Positions 16,666 through 29,154 of a stretch of DNA of 64,000 nucleotides are shown piece after piece. Below the pieces are notes generated by a model. That model was not told where the DNA came from and ran no database searches. It worked only from the letters and a program-made list of their open reading frames with translations. Where the stretch lies: contig NZ_JARUBP010000001.1 of the NCBI RefSeq assembly GCF_029626225.1, forward strand, positions 3,286,001 through 3,350,000, read 5' to 3'. Position 1 is the stretch's first letter. Every line of letters starts with the position of its first letter. This DNA is from Asanoa sp. WMMD1127. Lineage in GTDB: Bacteria; Actinomycetota; Actinomycetes; Mycobacteriales; Micromonosporaceae. A program made the translations under genes and the position numbers.

Positions 16666-17306
16666 TGCTCTATGACTGCCGGTCGATCGCCGACCGCGAC
16701 CGGGGGATCGCCGCCGCGATCGAGGCGGTCAAGTCCGGCGAGCTGGTGGTGTTCCCGACCGACACGGTCTACGGGCTGGGCGCCGACGCGTTCACCCCGC
16801 ACGCGGTGGCGCAGTTGCAGACGGCCAAGGGCCGCGACCGGGGCGCCGCGCCGCCGGTCATGGTCGGCTCCCGGCACACCCTCGACGGCCTGGTCTTCTC
16901 GCTGCCGCAGTCGGCCCGCGACCTGGTCGAGGCGTTCTGGCCCGGCCCGTTGACGATCATCATCGAGCACTCGCCCACCCTCCAGTGGGACCTGGGCGAG
17001 ACCGGCGGGCAGATCGCGGTGCGGATGCCGCTGCACCCGGTCGCGCTCGAGGTGCTGCGCGAGACCGGCCCGATGGCGGTGCTCTCCGCCAACAAGGGCA
17101 GCCGGCCCGCGCCGACCACCGCCGAGGAGGCCCGGGAGCAGCTCGAGTACGCGGTCCGCGTCTACCTCGAGGCCGGCCCCAGCGCCGACCCGGTGCCCAG
17201 CACGATGGTCGACGTGACCGGCGACGTGCCGCGGCTCCTGCGCGAGGGCGGCATTCCCATCGAGAAGCTGCGCGACGTGGTCCCCGGCATCGCCGTGGAG
17301 CTGTGA
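16665..17306 (+). CDS. Threonylcarbamoyladenylate synthase (Sua5/TsaC family)
   Basis: The enzyme makes threonylcarbamoyl-AMP from threonine, bicarbonate and ATP, the first step of the t6A37 modification of ANN-decoding tRNAs. The 213-residue YrdC-fold protein contains the binding motif VVFPTDTVYGLGADA, the K-G-R-D and PVMV segments and the SANKGSRPAPTT motif, all typical. The ATG at 16665 overlaps the prmC stop, the usual actinobacterial arrangement. It overlaps the phosphatase gene downstream by a GTGA. A second, more divergent family member follows at 17948. Confidence 0.92.
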   Translation: MLYDCRSIADRDRGIAAAIEAVKSGELVVFPTDTVYGLGADAFTPHAVAQLQTAKGRDRGAAPPVMVGSRHTLDGLVFSLPQSARDLVEAFWPGPLTIIIEHSPTLQWDLGETGGQIAVRMPLHPVALEVLRETGPMAVLSANKGSRPAPTTAEEAREQLEYAVRVYLEAGPSADPVPSTMVDVTGDVPRLLREGGIPIEKLRDVVPGIAVEL

Positions 17307-17929
17307 CCGTGCCGCCGTTCACCGTCCTGCACGTGTGCATGGGCAACATCTGCCGGTCGCCGATGGCCGAGCGCCTGCTCGTGCTCGCGGTGCGGCAGCG
17401 GTTGGCCCGCGTGCCGGCGGGAGCGGCGGCCCCCGACGCCGACGAGCTGGTGCTCAGCCACAGCGCCGGCACCGGCGGCTGGCACGACGGCGAGGAGATG
17501 AACCCGCCGGCGGCCCGCCAGGTCCGCGCCCGCGGTGGCGACCCGGCCGGGTTCGCCGCCCGCAAACTCCTCTCGGAGCACATCGACGCGGCCGACCTGG
17601 TGCTGACGGCGACCGCCGACCAGCAGGACTACGTCGTCGCCCTGCGCGCCGACGCCGCACCGCGCACGTTCGTGCTCGGCGAGTTCGGCCGGCTGCTGCC
17701 GGTCGTCGACCCGGCGGCCCTGCCCGACGGCGAGCTCACCCCCGACTCCGTGTACGCCCGCGGTGTGGCCCTGGTCGAGGCGGTCGACGCCGCCCGCCGG
17801 GGCGCCGCGCCGCTGCCCGGCGACGACCTCGACGACCCGTGGGGCCGCGGCGACCAGACGTTCAGCCGCGTGGCCGACGAGATCGAGGAGACCGTCGTGC
17901 CGCTGGCCCGCCTGCTCATCCCGAACTGA
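17303..17929 (+). CDS. Low-molecular-weight protein tyrosine phosphatase family protein
   Basis: The N-terminus reads FTVLHVCMGNICRSPMAERLL, the CX5R phosphate-binding loop (Cys12 nucleophile, Arg18) of arsenate-reductase-like and LMW tyrosine phosphatases. A DDLDDPWGRGDQTF segment near residue 178 supplies the conserved general-acid Asp-Pro. At 208 residues it is longer than the usual 150-160, with an insert around residues 33-45. The GTG at 17303 overlaps the tsaC stop codon (GTGA). It is sandwiched between two Sua5-like genes and may be transcribed with them. Substrate is unknown. Confidence 0.85.
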   Translation: MTVPPFTVLHVCMGNICRSPMAERLLVLAVRQRLARVPAGAAAPDADELVLSHSAGTGGWHDGEEMNPPAARQVRARGGDPAGFAARKLLSEHIDAADLVLTATADQQDYVVALRADAAPRTFVLGEFGRLLPVVDPAALPDGELTPDSVYARGVALVEAVDAARRGAAPLPGDDLDDPWGRGDQTFSRVADEIEETVVPLARLLIPN

Positions 17930-17947
17930 CGTCCCGAAAGGACAGAC

Positions 17948-18607
17948 ATGGTCAACGCCCGCTGGCTCACGCCCGGCTCACCGTCGGGGCTGTTGCGGCT
18001 CGGCGACGCCGAGGACGTGGCGGCCGTGCTGGCCGGTGGCGGGCTGGCGGTGCTGCCGACCGAGACCGGCTACATGCTGGCCGGGGCCGCGACCATCGAG
18101 GCGGCCGTGCTGCGGGTGTTCAAGGCCAAGCAGCGCGACCTCAACCACCCGATGCACATCGCCTGCGCGTCGCTCGAGATGGCCGCGCACTACGGGGTGC
18201 TGACGCCGGAGGCCCGGCGGGTGATCGGCGCGTTCACCCCGGGCCCGCTGACCGTCGTGGTCGAGCAGACCAGCGAGCTGCCCGACAAGCTGGTGACCCA
18301 CCAGGGCACGGTCGGCATCCGGGTGCCCGACCACCCGGCCACGCTGCAGGTGATCGCCGCGGCCGGCGTCCCGGTGACGGCGACCAGCCTCAACCCGTCG
18401 GGCGCGGAGTCGCGGCCGGTCGACGCCGACGTGCTCGCCTCGCTGGAGTGGGAGGCGGGGGAGCAGGTCCCGGTGGTGGTCGACCACACGTCGATCCGGC
18501 ACACGCTGGCCTCGACGCTGGTGACCCTCACCGGTCCGGACGGTCCGCGGGTGCTCCGTGAAGGCCCGGTCTCGGCGACGCAGGTGAGGGAAGTCCTGGG
18601 TCGCTAG
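17948..18607 (+). CDS. Second Sua5/YciO/YrdC-fold protein
   Basis: This 219-residue YrdC-fold protein resembles the gene at 16665 but is clearly diverged. The core VLPTETGYMLAG replaces VVFPTDTVYGLG, and the later motif reads TSLNPSGAESRPVDAD. It has its own ribosome site (AAAGGA) 18 bases after the phosphatase gene. It may be a YciO-type protein or a TsaC paralogue with altered role; which one cannot be told by eye. Its 3' end overlaps the convergent oxidoreductase gene by 80 bases. Confidence 0.8.
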   Translation: MVNARWLTPGSPSGLLRLGDAEDVAAVLAGGGLAVLPTETGYMLAGAATIEAAVLRVFKAKQRDLNHPMHIACASLEMAAHYGVLTPEARRVIGAFTPGPLTVVVEQTSELPDKLVTHQGTVGIRVPDHPATLQVIAAAGVPVTATSLNPSGAESRPVDADVLASLEWEAGEQVPVVVDHTSIRHTLASTLVTLTGPDGPRVLREGPVSATQVREVLGR

Positions 18608-20060
18608 GGTTCTCGGCGCCGCGGGCGATGTTGCGGGCCATCCCGCCGAAGATCACCGCATGGAACGGCGAGACCGCCTTCCAGTACGCGTGCCCGGCCA
18701 ACCCGTGGGGCAGGAACACCGCCCGCTGCCGATAGCGGGACCGACCCGGACCGTCGGGCTCGGCCCGCAGCTCCAGCCAGGCGCGCCCGGGCAACCGCAT
18801 CTCGGCCCGCAGCCGCAGCAGCTCGCCCGGCACGATCTCCTCGACCCGCCAGAAGTCGAGCGCGTCGCCCGCGTGGAGTCGGTTCGGGTCACGCCGGCCG
18901 CGGCGCAGGCCGACGCCGCCGACCAGCCGGTCCAGCCAACCCCGGACCGACCAGGCCAGCGGGAACGAGTACCAGCCGTTCTCGCCCCCGACGCCCTCGA
19001 TGACCCGCCACAGCATCGCGGCGTCGGCGTCGACCGCCCGCTCGCGCACGTCGGTGTAGACGCTGCCACCGGACCAGCCCGGGTCGGTGGGCAGCGGATC
19101 GGCCGGTGACCCCGCGCCGGACCAGCGCGTCTCCACGTCGAAGTCGCGCACCTTGGCCAGCGCGAGCTCGACGGCCCGGTCGAAGCCGATCAGGCCGCCC
19201 GGCGGGTCCGGCACGTAGTCGGCGATGTCGTGCTCGTGCGCCACCGCCTCGTGGATCAGGCTCTCCACCAGCGGCCGGGCGATCGAGTTGGGCACGGGGG
19301 TGACCAGGCCGACCCAGTGCGAGGACAGGCTCGGGGTCAACGGCCGGACCGGCACGATGACCCGGCGGGGGAGTCCGGCCACCGCGGCGTACCGCCGCAT
19401 CATGTCGGCGAAGGTCAGCACGTCCGGTCCGCCGATGTCGAAGCCCCGGTTGACGTCGGCCGGCAACGACGCCGCCCCGATCAGGTAGCGCAGCACGTCG
19501 CGGACGGCGATCGGCTGGATCCGGTTGCGCACCCAGCGCGGGGTGACCATGGCCGGCAGCCGCTCGGTGAGGTAGCGCAGCATCTCGAACGACGCCGACC
19601 CCGAGCCGAGGATGATCGGGGCGCGCAGCACCGCCGTCGGGGTGCCGCTGTCGAGCAGGATCCGCGCGACCTCGGCCCGGGAGCGCAGGTGGGCCGAGCT
19701 CTGGTCACCGGGCGGCGGCTCGGGGCCGCCGAGGTAGACGATGCGGCGCACGCCGGCGTCGCGGGCGGCCGTGGCGAACGCGGTGGCGTTGGCCCGGTCG
19801 AGGTCCTCGAAGTCGGGGCGGCCGAGGGAGTGGACCAGGTAGTAGGCGACGTCGACGCCCTCGAACGCGGCGGGCAGCGAGGCCGGGTCGCCCAGGTCGC
19901 CCTTGGCCACCTCGACCCGGTCGGCCCACGGGACGTCGCGCAGCTTCTCGGGCGAGCGGCTCAGGCAGCGGACCTGGTGGCCGGCGTCGAGCAGGCGGGG
20001 GGCGAGGCGGCCGCCGATGTAGCCGGTCGCGCCGGTGACGAGGCATCTCACCTGTTCCAC
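18528..20060 (-). CDS. NAD(P)-binding SDR-family oxidoreductase with C-terminal DUF2867 region
   Basis: The protein starts VRCLVTGATGYIGGRLAPRLL, a Rossmann dinucleotide-binding glycine motif (GATGYIGG) of the atypical short-chain reductases. The first 300 or so residues keep the extended-SDR pattern (AYYLVHSLG, RSRAEVARILLDSG, VLRAPIILG). The rest (about 330-500) matches the DUF2867 module often fused to such proteins (VYTDVRERAVDADAAMLWRVIEG). It has 510 residues with the GTG start at 20060; a GTG three codons later is equally possible. Physiological substrate is unknown. It is divergent from the ATP synthase operon. Confidence 0.8.
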   Translation of the reverse strand: MEQVRCLVTGATGYIGGRLAPRLLDAGHQVRCLSRSPEKLRDVPWADRVEVAKGDLGDPASLPAAFEGVDVAYYLVHSLGRPDFEDLDRANATAFATAARDAGVRRIVYLGGPEPPPGDQSSAHLRSRAEVARILLDSGTPTAVLRAPIILGSGSASFEMLRYLTERLPAMVTPRWVRNRIQPIAVRDVLRYLIGAASLPADVNRGFDIGGPDVLTFADMMRRYAAVAGLPRRVIVPVRPLTPSLSSHWVGLVTPVPNSIARPLVESLIHEAVAHEHDIADYVPDPPGGLIGFDRAVELALAKVRDFDVETRWSGAGSPADPLPTDPGWSGGSVYTDVRERAVDADAAMLWRVIEGVGGENGWYSFPLAWSVRGWLDRLVGGVGLRRGRRDPNRLHAGDALDFWRVEEIVPGELLRLRAEMRLPGRAWLELRAEPDGPGRSRYRQRAVFLPHGLAGHAYWKAVSPFHAVIFGGMARNIARGAENPSDPGLPSPASPRPGLHGAPADRPDR

Positions 20061-20116
20061 TATGCCCGGGTGTTTCCGAATCAACGGCACGTTCCGGGCG
20101 GCTGGCCGGGCCGACG

Positions 20117-20122
20117 TAGACT
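20117..20122 (+). promoter_or_regulatory. Probable -10 element of the ATP synthase operon
   Basis: TAGACT lies eight bases before the ATG at 20131. It matches the actinobacterial TANNNT -10 and would give a leaderless or nearly leaderless transcript. No clear -35 is seen. Confidence 0.4.
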
Positions 20123-20130
20123 GCGACGCG

Positions 20131-20571
20131 ATGTCGACGACCTCTGCCCGTACCCCTGACGCGTCCGCGGCCGACGCGGACCGCAACTGGCGCCTGCGGC
20201 ACCTGCCGCCCATCCTGATCGCCGCCGCGGTGATGACCGTGGGCGCGGCCGTCCTGGGTGCCGTGTTCGCGGGCGGTGTCGGCGCGTTCGCCGCCGCCCT
20301 CGGTGTGCTGATCGCTACGGGCAGTTACCTGGCATCCACTTTGGCCATCGCCTGGGCCGACAAGCTCGACAGCAAGCTGGTCATGCCGTTCGGCATGGGC
20401 GTCTACGTCGCCAAGCTGAGCCTGCTGGGCGGCCTGATGCTGGTCGTCGCGTCGACCGGGTGGGCGGGCTTGAAGCCACTCTCCGTAGGCATCGTGGCCG
20501 GCGTGTTGGCATGGACAGCGACCCAGATCTGGTGGATCGTGACCGTGCACGCCAGAAGATTTCGTCGTTAA
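20131..20571 (+). CDS. ATP synthase subunit I-like membrane protein
   Basis: The 146-residue protein has four membrane segments: about 27-47, 50-72, 88-110 and 115-137. It is the first gene of the ATP synthase operon. Position, size and topology fit the AtpI (subunit I) family, proposed to help assemble the c-ring or supply Mg2+. The sequence itself is poorly conserved. The N-terminal 25 residues are hydrophilic and lead into a typical LPPILIAAAVMT helix. Confidence 0.7.
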   Translation: MSTTSARTPDASAADADRNWRLRHLPPILIAAAVMTVGAAVLGAVFAGGVGAFAAALGVLIATGSYLASTLAIAWADKLDSKLVMPFGMGVYVAKLSLLGGLMLVVASTGWAGLKPLSVGIVAGVLAWTATQIWWIVTVHARRFRR

Positions 20572-20594
20572 CGCGACCCTTGGGTGACCCCACT

Positions 20595-20674
20595 GCGGGG
20601 GCCGGAGGAGTAGCGTGAGCGCAGAGGCAGATCCATCATCCCATTACCCCCGCGCAGCCTGAGCGTGCGGGGGT
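20595..20674 (+). promoter_or_regulatory. Possible attenuator ahead of the AtpZ-like gene
   Basis: A strong ribosome site (GGAGGAG, 20604-20610) precedes a 15-codon frame at 20615-20662. The segment CCCCCGC (20647-20653) at its end can pair in two exclusive ways: with GCGGGGG upstream (20595-20601) or with GCGGGGG downstream (20667-20673). The downstream pairing forms a terminator-like hairpin followed by TCGTGTCTT. This is the layout of a translation-controlled attenuator, but the run is short and GC-rich, so chance is possible. Confidence 0.35.
20615..20662 (+). CDS. Putative 15-residue leader peptide
   Basis: The frame starts GTG, reads MSAEADPSSHYPRAA and stops at TGA 20660-20662, inside the hairpin at 20646-20674. 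It is supported only by the good GGAGGAG spacing and the overlapping alternative structures. No codon run hints at a sensed amino acid. Conservation in relatives would decide. Confidence 0.25.
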   Translation: MSAEADPSSHYPRAA

Positions 20675-20717
20675 CGTGTCTTCGCCTCCCTCTACCGGCT
20701 GATACGGTTCCCGCGTC

Positions 20718-20978
20718 ATGGCCGGTGACCAACCCTCGCAGCACTCCGACAAGGACCCCGACGCCCGACCGGCGACGGGGGCCGACCTCGGCTGGACCGC
20801 TCTGTCCTACCTCATCGGTGGGATGGCGGTGTGGGGGTTCATCGGCTGGCTGGTCGACCGGTGGCTCCACACCGGCGGCGTGATCACCGGGATCGGTGTG
20901 GTGATCGGCTGCGCGGGCGGGATCTATCTGGTCATCCAGCGCATCGGCGCCCCACCACCGGGGCCCGGCAGTTCATGA
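20718..20978 (+). CDS. AtpZ/AtpI-family membrane protein
   Basis: The 86-residue protein has two membrane helices (about residues 26-46 and 53-73) with the GxxxxGFxIGWLVDRW core (WGFIGWLVDRWLHTGG) of the AtpZ/AtpI family. This family is encoded just upstream of atpB in many bacteria. It is thought to assist ATP synthase assembly or Mg2+/Ca2+ supply. TACGGT (20703-20708) nine bases before the ATG may be a -10 of its own. It ends 13 bases before atpB. Confidence 0.8.
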   Translation: MAGDQPSQHSDKDPDARPATGADLGWTALSYLIGGMAVWGFIGWLVDRWLHTGGVITGIGVVIGCAGGIYLVIQRIGAPPPGPGSS

Positions 20979-20991
20979 GGGAAGGGACGCG

Positions 20992-21786
20992 GTGATCGGA
21001 CAGGCGGTCGCTCTCCAGAGCGACGTTCCGTTTCCACCAGAGGTGGGCGACTTCTACCTGCCCGCGATCGTGCCGTGGGGCGCCCCCGACTCGCTGTGGT
21101 TCACCAAAATCACGGCGCTGGTCTGGGTCAGCACCGCGATTATCATGATCTTCTTCCTGCTCGCCTACCGGAAGCCCCAGCTGGTGCCGGGCCGCGCGCA
21201 GTGGATCGCCGAGTCGGCCTACGGCTTCGTCCGCAACAACATCGCGGTCGAGATGCTGGGCGCCCGTGGTGTGCGCTTCGCGCCCTATCTCGCCACGCTC
21301 CTGCTGTTCATCATCTTCAACAACCTGTGGAGCATCGTCCCGGTCGCCCAGATCTCGCCGAACTCGCACATCGCGTTCCCGGCGTTCCTGGCGCTGATCA
21401 GCTACGTGCTCTTCAACTACGTCGGCATCAAGAAGTTCGGGTTCCGCAAATACATGCGCAACTCGCTCATCCCCCCGGCGCCGTGGTTCGTCCTGCCGAT
21501 CCTGATCCCGATCGAGTTCTTCTCGACGTTCCTGGTGCGGCCCTTCTCGCTGGCCGTCCGGTTGTTCGCCAACATGTTCGCCGGGCACATGCTGCTGCTC
21601 GTCTTCACCCTCGGCGGGTTCGCGATGCTGAACGCGAACGTCGCCCTGGCGCCCATCTCGGTCCTGTCCTGGCTGATGACCATCGCGCTCACGCTCCTCG
21701 AGCTCCTGGTGGTCTTCCTGCAGGCCTACGTCTTCACCGTGTTGACCGCGAGCTACATCCAGGGCGCGGAAGCCGAGGAGCACTGA
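20992..21786 (+). CDS. atpB: ATP synthase F0 subunit a
   Basis: Subunit a forms the two proton half-channels against the c-ring. The 264-residue membrane protein keeps the essential arginine, Arg190, in FLVRPFSLAVRLFANMFAGH, plus the ELLVVFLQAYVFTVLTASYI C-terminal helix. The GTG start at 20992 follows GGGAAGGGA. It is the first structural gene of the atpBEFHAGD run. Confidence 0.97.
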   Translation: MIGQAVALQSDVPFPPEVGDFYLPAIVPWGAPDSLWFTKITALVWVSTAIIMIFFLLAYRKPQLVPGRAQWIAESAYGFVRNNIAVEMLGARGVRFAPYLATLLLFIIFNNLWSIVPVAQISPNSHIAFPAFLALISYVLFNYVGIKKFGFRKYMRNSLIPPAPWFVLPILIPIEFFSTFLVRPFSLAVRLFANMFAGHMLLLVFTLGGFAMLNANVALAPISVLSWLMTIALTLLELLVVFLQAYVFTVLTASYIQGAEAEEH

Positions 21787-21864
21787 GCCCCGGGGCGGCC
21801 CCGGAAAGTGGTCCACCCCCCGCACCACAAGTTGTCCGTCCCGCGTGAACGTCACGCGTGATAA

Positions 21865-22107
<243 letters not shown>

Positions 22108-22131
22108 CCCGAAGCAACCAGGAGGGTTTCC

Positions 22132-22665
22132 ATGTTCCTAGCAGCGGAAGGGGCCGTCGAGCACAGCCCGATCCTGCCGCTCTGGCAGGAGATCGTGGTC
22201 GGCGGCGTCGCGTTCGCGGTGCTCTGCTTCGTGCTGATGAAGTTCGTCTTCCCGCGCATGGAGGAGACCTTCCGGGCGCGGGTCGACGCGATCGAGGGCG
22301 GCCTCAAGCGGGCCGAAGAGGCCCAAGCCGAGGCCAACCAGCTGCTCGCGCAATACAAGGCGCAGCTGGCCGAGGCGCGCACCGACGCAGCGAAGATCCG
22401 CGACGACGCGCGGGCCGACGCCGAGGAGATCCGGCAGGAGATCCAGGCGCGCGCCCGTGAGGAGTCCGACCGGATCATCGCCGCCGGGCGCGAGCAGCTC
22501 AACGCCGAGCGCCAGCAGATCGTGCGCGAGCTGCGGGCCGAGGTGGGCACGCTCGCCGTCGACCTGGCCGGCCGGATCGTCGGTGAGTCGCTCACCGACG
22601 AGGCGCGCCGCCGTGGCACGGTCGACCGCTTCCTGTCCGAGCTCGAGTCGACCGGGAGCCGTTGA
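22132..22665 (+). CDS. atpF: ATP synthase F0 subunit b
   Basis: The peripheral stalk subunit has 177 residues. One N-terminal membrane helix (about 21-42, EIVVGGVAFAVLCFVLMKFVF) is followed by a long charged coiled coil rich in E, A, R and Q. The usual ribosome site CAGGAGGG precedes ATG 22132. The stop overlaps the atpH start (TGATG). Confidence 0.96.
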   Translation: MFLAAEGAVEHSPILPLWQEIVVGGVAFAVLCFVLMKFVFPRMEETFRARVDAIEGGLKRAEEAQAEANQLLAQYKAQLAEARTDAAKIRDDARADAEEIRQEIQARAREESDRIIAAGREQLNAERQQIVRELRAEVGTLAVDLAGRIVGESLTDEARRRGTVDRFLSELESTGSR

Positions 22666-23486
22666 TGCAGGGCGTCAGCCGGGAGTCCTTCCGCTCCGCC
22701 GCGGAGCGGCTGGACTCCTACGCGGCCGGGGCGTCCGCCGCCGACGTCGCGACCACCGGTGGCGAGCTGCTGTCGGTGGCCGACGTGCTGCGGCGGCAGC
22801 CGACGCTCCGGCGGGCGCTGTCCGACCCGGGGCGGCCCGGCGAGGACCGGGCGGAGCTGATCCGCTCGCTGCTCACCGGCAAGGTCGGCGACGAGACGCT
22901 CGAGCTGGCCACCACCCTGGCCGGCGGCCGCTGGTCGGCCGCCTCCGAGCTGCTCGACGCCACCGAGCGGCTGGGCGTCGAGGCGTTGCTGGCCAGCGCC
23001 GACCGCGCCGACGACCTGGCCGAGGTCGAAGACGAGCTGTTCCGCTTCGGGCAGGTCGTCGACGCCTCGCCGGAGCTGTCCGGCGCGCTCTCCGACGTGG
23101 TGGCTCCGCCCGCCCAGCGGGCCGAGCTGGCCAAGGCGCTGCTCGAGGGCAAGGCCAGGCCGATCACGTTGCGGCTGGTCGAGGTGGCCCTCGGCGGCTT
23201 CGGTGGCCGGTCGTTCCAGGGGTCACTGACCCGCATGGTGGAAATGTCCGCAGAACGGCGCGATCGCCAGGTCGCCTATGTCACCGTCGCTGCGCCTCTG
23301 TCCGATGACGAGGAGCGCCGGTTGGGCACGAAGCTGTCACAACTGTACGGTCGAGACGTCACTGTCAAGCAGACGGTCGATCCGCAGGTGCTGGGCGGCA
23401 TGAGCGTGCTTGTCGGCTCCGACCTCTACGACGGCACCGTGCTGCGCCGCCTCAACGACACCCGCAAGGCGCTCTCCCAGCGCTGA
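22665..23486 (+). CDS. atpH: ATP synthase F1 subunit delta
   Basis: The 273-residue delta subunit links the peripheral stalk to the alpha3beta3 head. It is longer than the roughly 180-residue E. coli form, as in other actinomycetes. The conserved C-terminal block (VTVAAPLSDDEERRLGTKLSQLYGRDV...DPQVLGGMSVLVG) is present. ATG 22665 overlaps the atpF stop; a TTG one codon earlier is less likely. Confidence 0.95.
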   Translation: MQGVSRESFRSAAERLDSYAAGASAADVATTGGELLSVADVLRRQPTLRRALSDPGRPGEDRAELIRSLLTGKVGDETLELATTLAGGRWSAASELLDATERLGVEALLASADRADDLAEVEDELFRFGQVVDASPELSGALSDVVAPPAQRAELAKALLEGKARPITLRLVEVALGGFGGRSFQGSLTRMVEMSAERRDRQVAYVTVAAPLSDDEERRLGTKLSQLYGRDVTVKQTVDPQVLGGMSVLVGSDLYDGTVLRRLNDTRKALSQR

Positions 23487-23548
23487 CACCCCCGTCTACG
23501 ACCCTGACACCGCACCGGTAACCCGGGCCTGAATAGAGGAAGCAGAGG

Positions 23549-25192
<1,644 letters not shown>

Positions 25193-25199
25193 GCACCGC

Positions 25200-27571
<2,372 letters not shown>

Positions 27572-27588
27572 GCATCCTTTACGCAGAG

Positions 27589-27632
27589 CGATCCAGGCAC
27601 CCCGCAGGGTGCCTGGATCGTTGGCGTTTGGC
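27589..27632 (+). terminator. Strong hairpin terminator after atpD
   Basis: A perfect 14-bp stem pairs 27589-27602 with 27607-27620 around a CGCA loop. TTGGCGTTTGG and then CCCGTTTTC follow. The U-tract is interrupted but the stem is very stable. It sits between atpD and the LCP gene, where most genomes would continue directly into atpC. Confidence 0.75.
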
Positions 27633-27767
27633 CCGTTTTCGCATGGGGTGGACCCGGGCAGCCGCATTCAGACATGAGATATAGGCTCTCGGGCGCAACG
27701 GCGGGCCCCGCTGCACACGTCTCCATAACGGAATGCGGCACACGGGGATCGACGACAAGGAGTTTCG

Positions 27768-29009
27768 ATGGCGAGAAGGTCGGGCAGCGGTTCATCGGGC
27801 CGCTCGACCGGGCGCGGTGCGACCGGCAAGGCCACACCGGGCGCCGCTCCAGGGGACTTCGGCGCTGGAGGTGCTTCGGCTTCGGCCTCGGCTTCGGCGA
27901 AGTCGCGTAAGCGCTCCGGGATCCCGCGCTGGGCCCGCTGGTGCACCGTCCTCGGCGCGATCCTGATGGTCGCGAGCGGCGGTCTGCTGGTCACCTCGGA
28001 GGCGCTGCTGGCCCGCTACGAGGGCGCGGTGACCACCGAGGACCTGTTCGGCGACGGTGCCAAGGTCGAGGCCAAGAGCGACATCAAGGGCCCGCTCAAC
28101 ATCCTGCTGGTCGGCATCGACCCGCGCGACGCGACGACGCTGCCGCTGGCCGACTCCATCATGATCATGCACATCCCGGCCGGGCTCGACCGCGGCTACC
28201 TGTTCTCCCTCCCACGCGACACGCTCGTCGACATCCCGGCGTTCCCGAAGTCGGGCTACAACGGGGGCCGCGAGAAGCTCAACGCGGCGATGTCGCACGG
28301 GGCACGGGTGCCGGGCGGCGGCACACCCGACCGGGCCAAGGGCTTCGAGCTGCTGTCGCTGACGGTCAGCCAGTTCACGGGCATCAAGCGGTTCGATGCC
28401 GGCGCGATCGTCAACTTCGCGGGCTTCAAGAAGATCGTCGACGCCATGGGCGGCGTGACGATGTATGTCGACGAGGACGAGGTGCTCTCCGAGCACTTGC
28501 AGCCCAACGGTAAGGCCCGGCCGAGGCGCCAGTGCGGTGGCTGTGCCCACCCCTACTACGGCCCCCAGGCGGTCTACAAGAAGGGCACGCACAAGCTCAA
28601 GGGTTGGCAGGCGCTGGACTACGTGCGGCAGCGCTACACGGTCGAGGGTGGCGACTACGGGCGCCAGCGGCACCAGCAGCAGTTCGTCAAGGCGATGGCG
28701 CAGCAGGTGCTGAGCAAGAACGTGATGACCGACCTGCCCAAGCTCGACAAGGTGCTCCGCGCCGCCGGTGAGTCGCTGGTGTTCAACGGCCGCGGCCACA
28801 GCGTCGCCGAGTTCGGCTTCGCTCTCAAGGGCATGCGGCAGGACTCGATCACCATGATCAAGCTCAAGGGCGGCGGCGTCAGCGAGAACGGCAAATACGC
28901 CGGTGAGGCGTTGGACGCCTCGGCGCAGGGCTTCTTCGCCTCCATCCGCGCCGACACCGCGGACGCGTACATCGCCCAGCATCCCGAAATGATCAACCGC
29001 GACAAGTAA
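27768..29009 (+). CDS. LytR-CpsA-Psr (LCP) family cell-wall glycopolymer ligase
   Basis: LCP proteins transfer undecaprenyl-linked glycopolymers onto peptidoglycan outside the membrane. The 413-residue protein has a 50-residue low-complexity Ser/Ala/Gly-rich cytoplasmic start, one membrane helix (about 56-78), then the LCP domain. Key motifs are NILLVGIDPRD, ADSIMIMHIP, GYLFSLPRDTLVDIP, KLNAAMSHG, FDAGAIVNFAGFKKIVDAMGGV and ALDYVRQRYTVEGGDYGRQRHQQQFV. The basic and acidic residues that bind the pyrophosphate are thus present. A CysxxCys pair (RRQCGGCAH) sits in an exported loop. It has a ribosome site AAGGAG. Its place between atpD and atpC is unusual. Confidence 0.9.
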   Translation: MARRSGSGSSGRSTGRGATGKATPGAAPGDFGAGGASASASASAKSRKRSGIPRWARWCTVLGAILMVASGGLLVTSEALLARYEGAVTTEDLFGDGAKVEAKSDIKGPLNILLVGIDPRDATTLPLADSIMIMHIPAGLDRGYLFSLPRDTLVDIPAFPKSGYNGGREKLNAAMSHGARVPGGGTPDRAKGFELLSLTVSQFTGIKRFDAGAIVNFAGFKKIVDAMGGVTMYVDEDEVLSEHLQPNGKARPRRQCGGCAHPYYGPQAVYKKGTHKLKGWQALDYVRQRYTVEGGDYGRQRHQQQFVKAMAQQVLSKNVMTDLPKLDKVLRAAGESLVFNGRGHSVAEFGFALKGMRQDSITMIKLKGGGVSENGKYAGEALDASAQGFFASIRADTADAYIAQHPEMINRDK

Positions 29010-29022
29010 CACGATCTCCCGG

Positions 29023-29060
29023 CAGGGGTGCCTTCGCACACAGGGGGCACCCCTGGTCCG
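29023..29060 (+). terminator. Hairpin after the LCP gene
   Basis: CAGGGGTGCC (29023-29032) pairs perfectly with GGCACCCCTG (29046-29055) around a 13-base loop. The following GTCCGTTCTC is only weakly U-rich. It probably ends or attenuates the LCP transcript 100 bases before atpC. Confidence 0.55.
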
Positions 29061-29154
29061 TTCTCGGCGTCCGCGCCGATTAGACTTCTCTCCAATTCCA
29101 CCGCGACACCGGGGCGACCCCCTCGCCCGGGTCCGGCGTCGAAGAGGAGCCATA

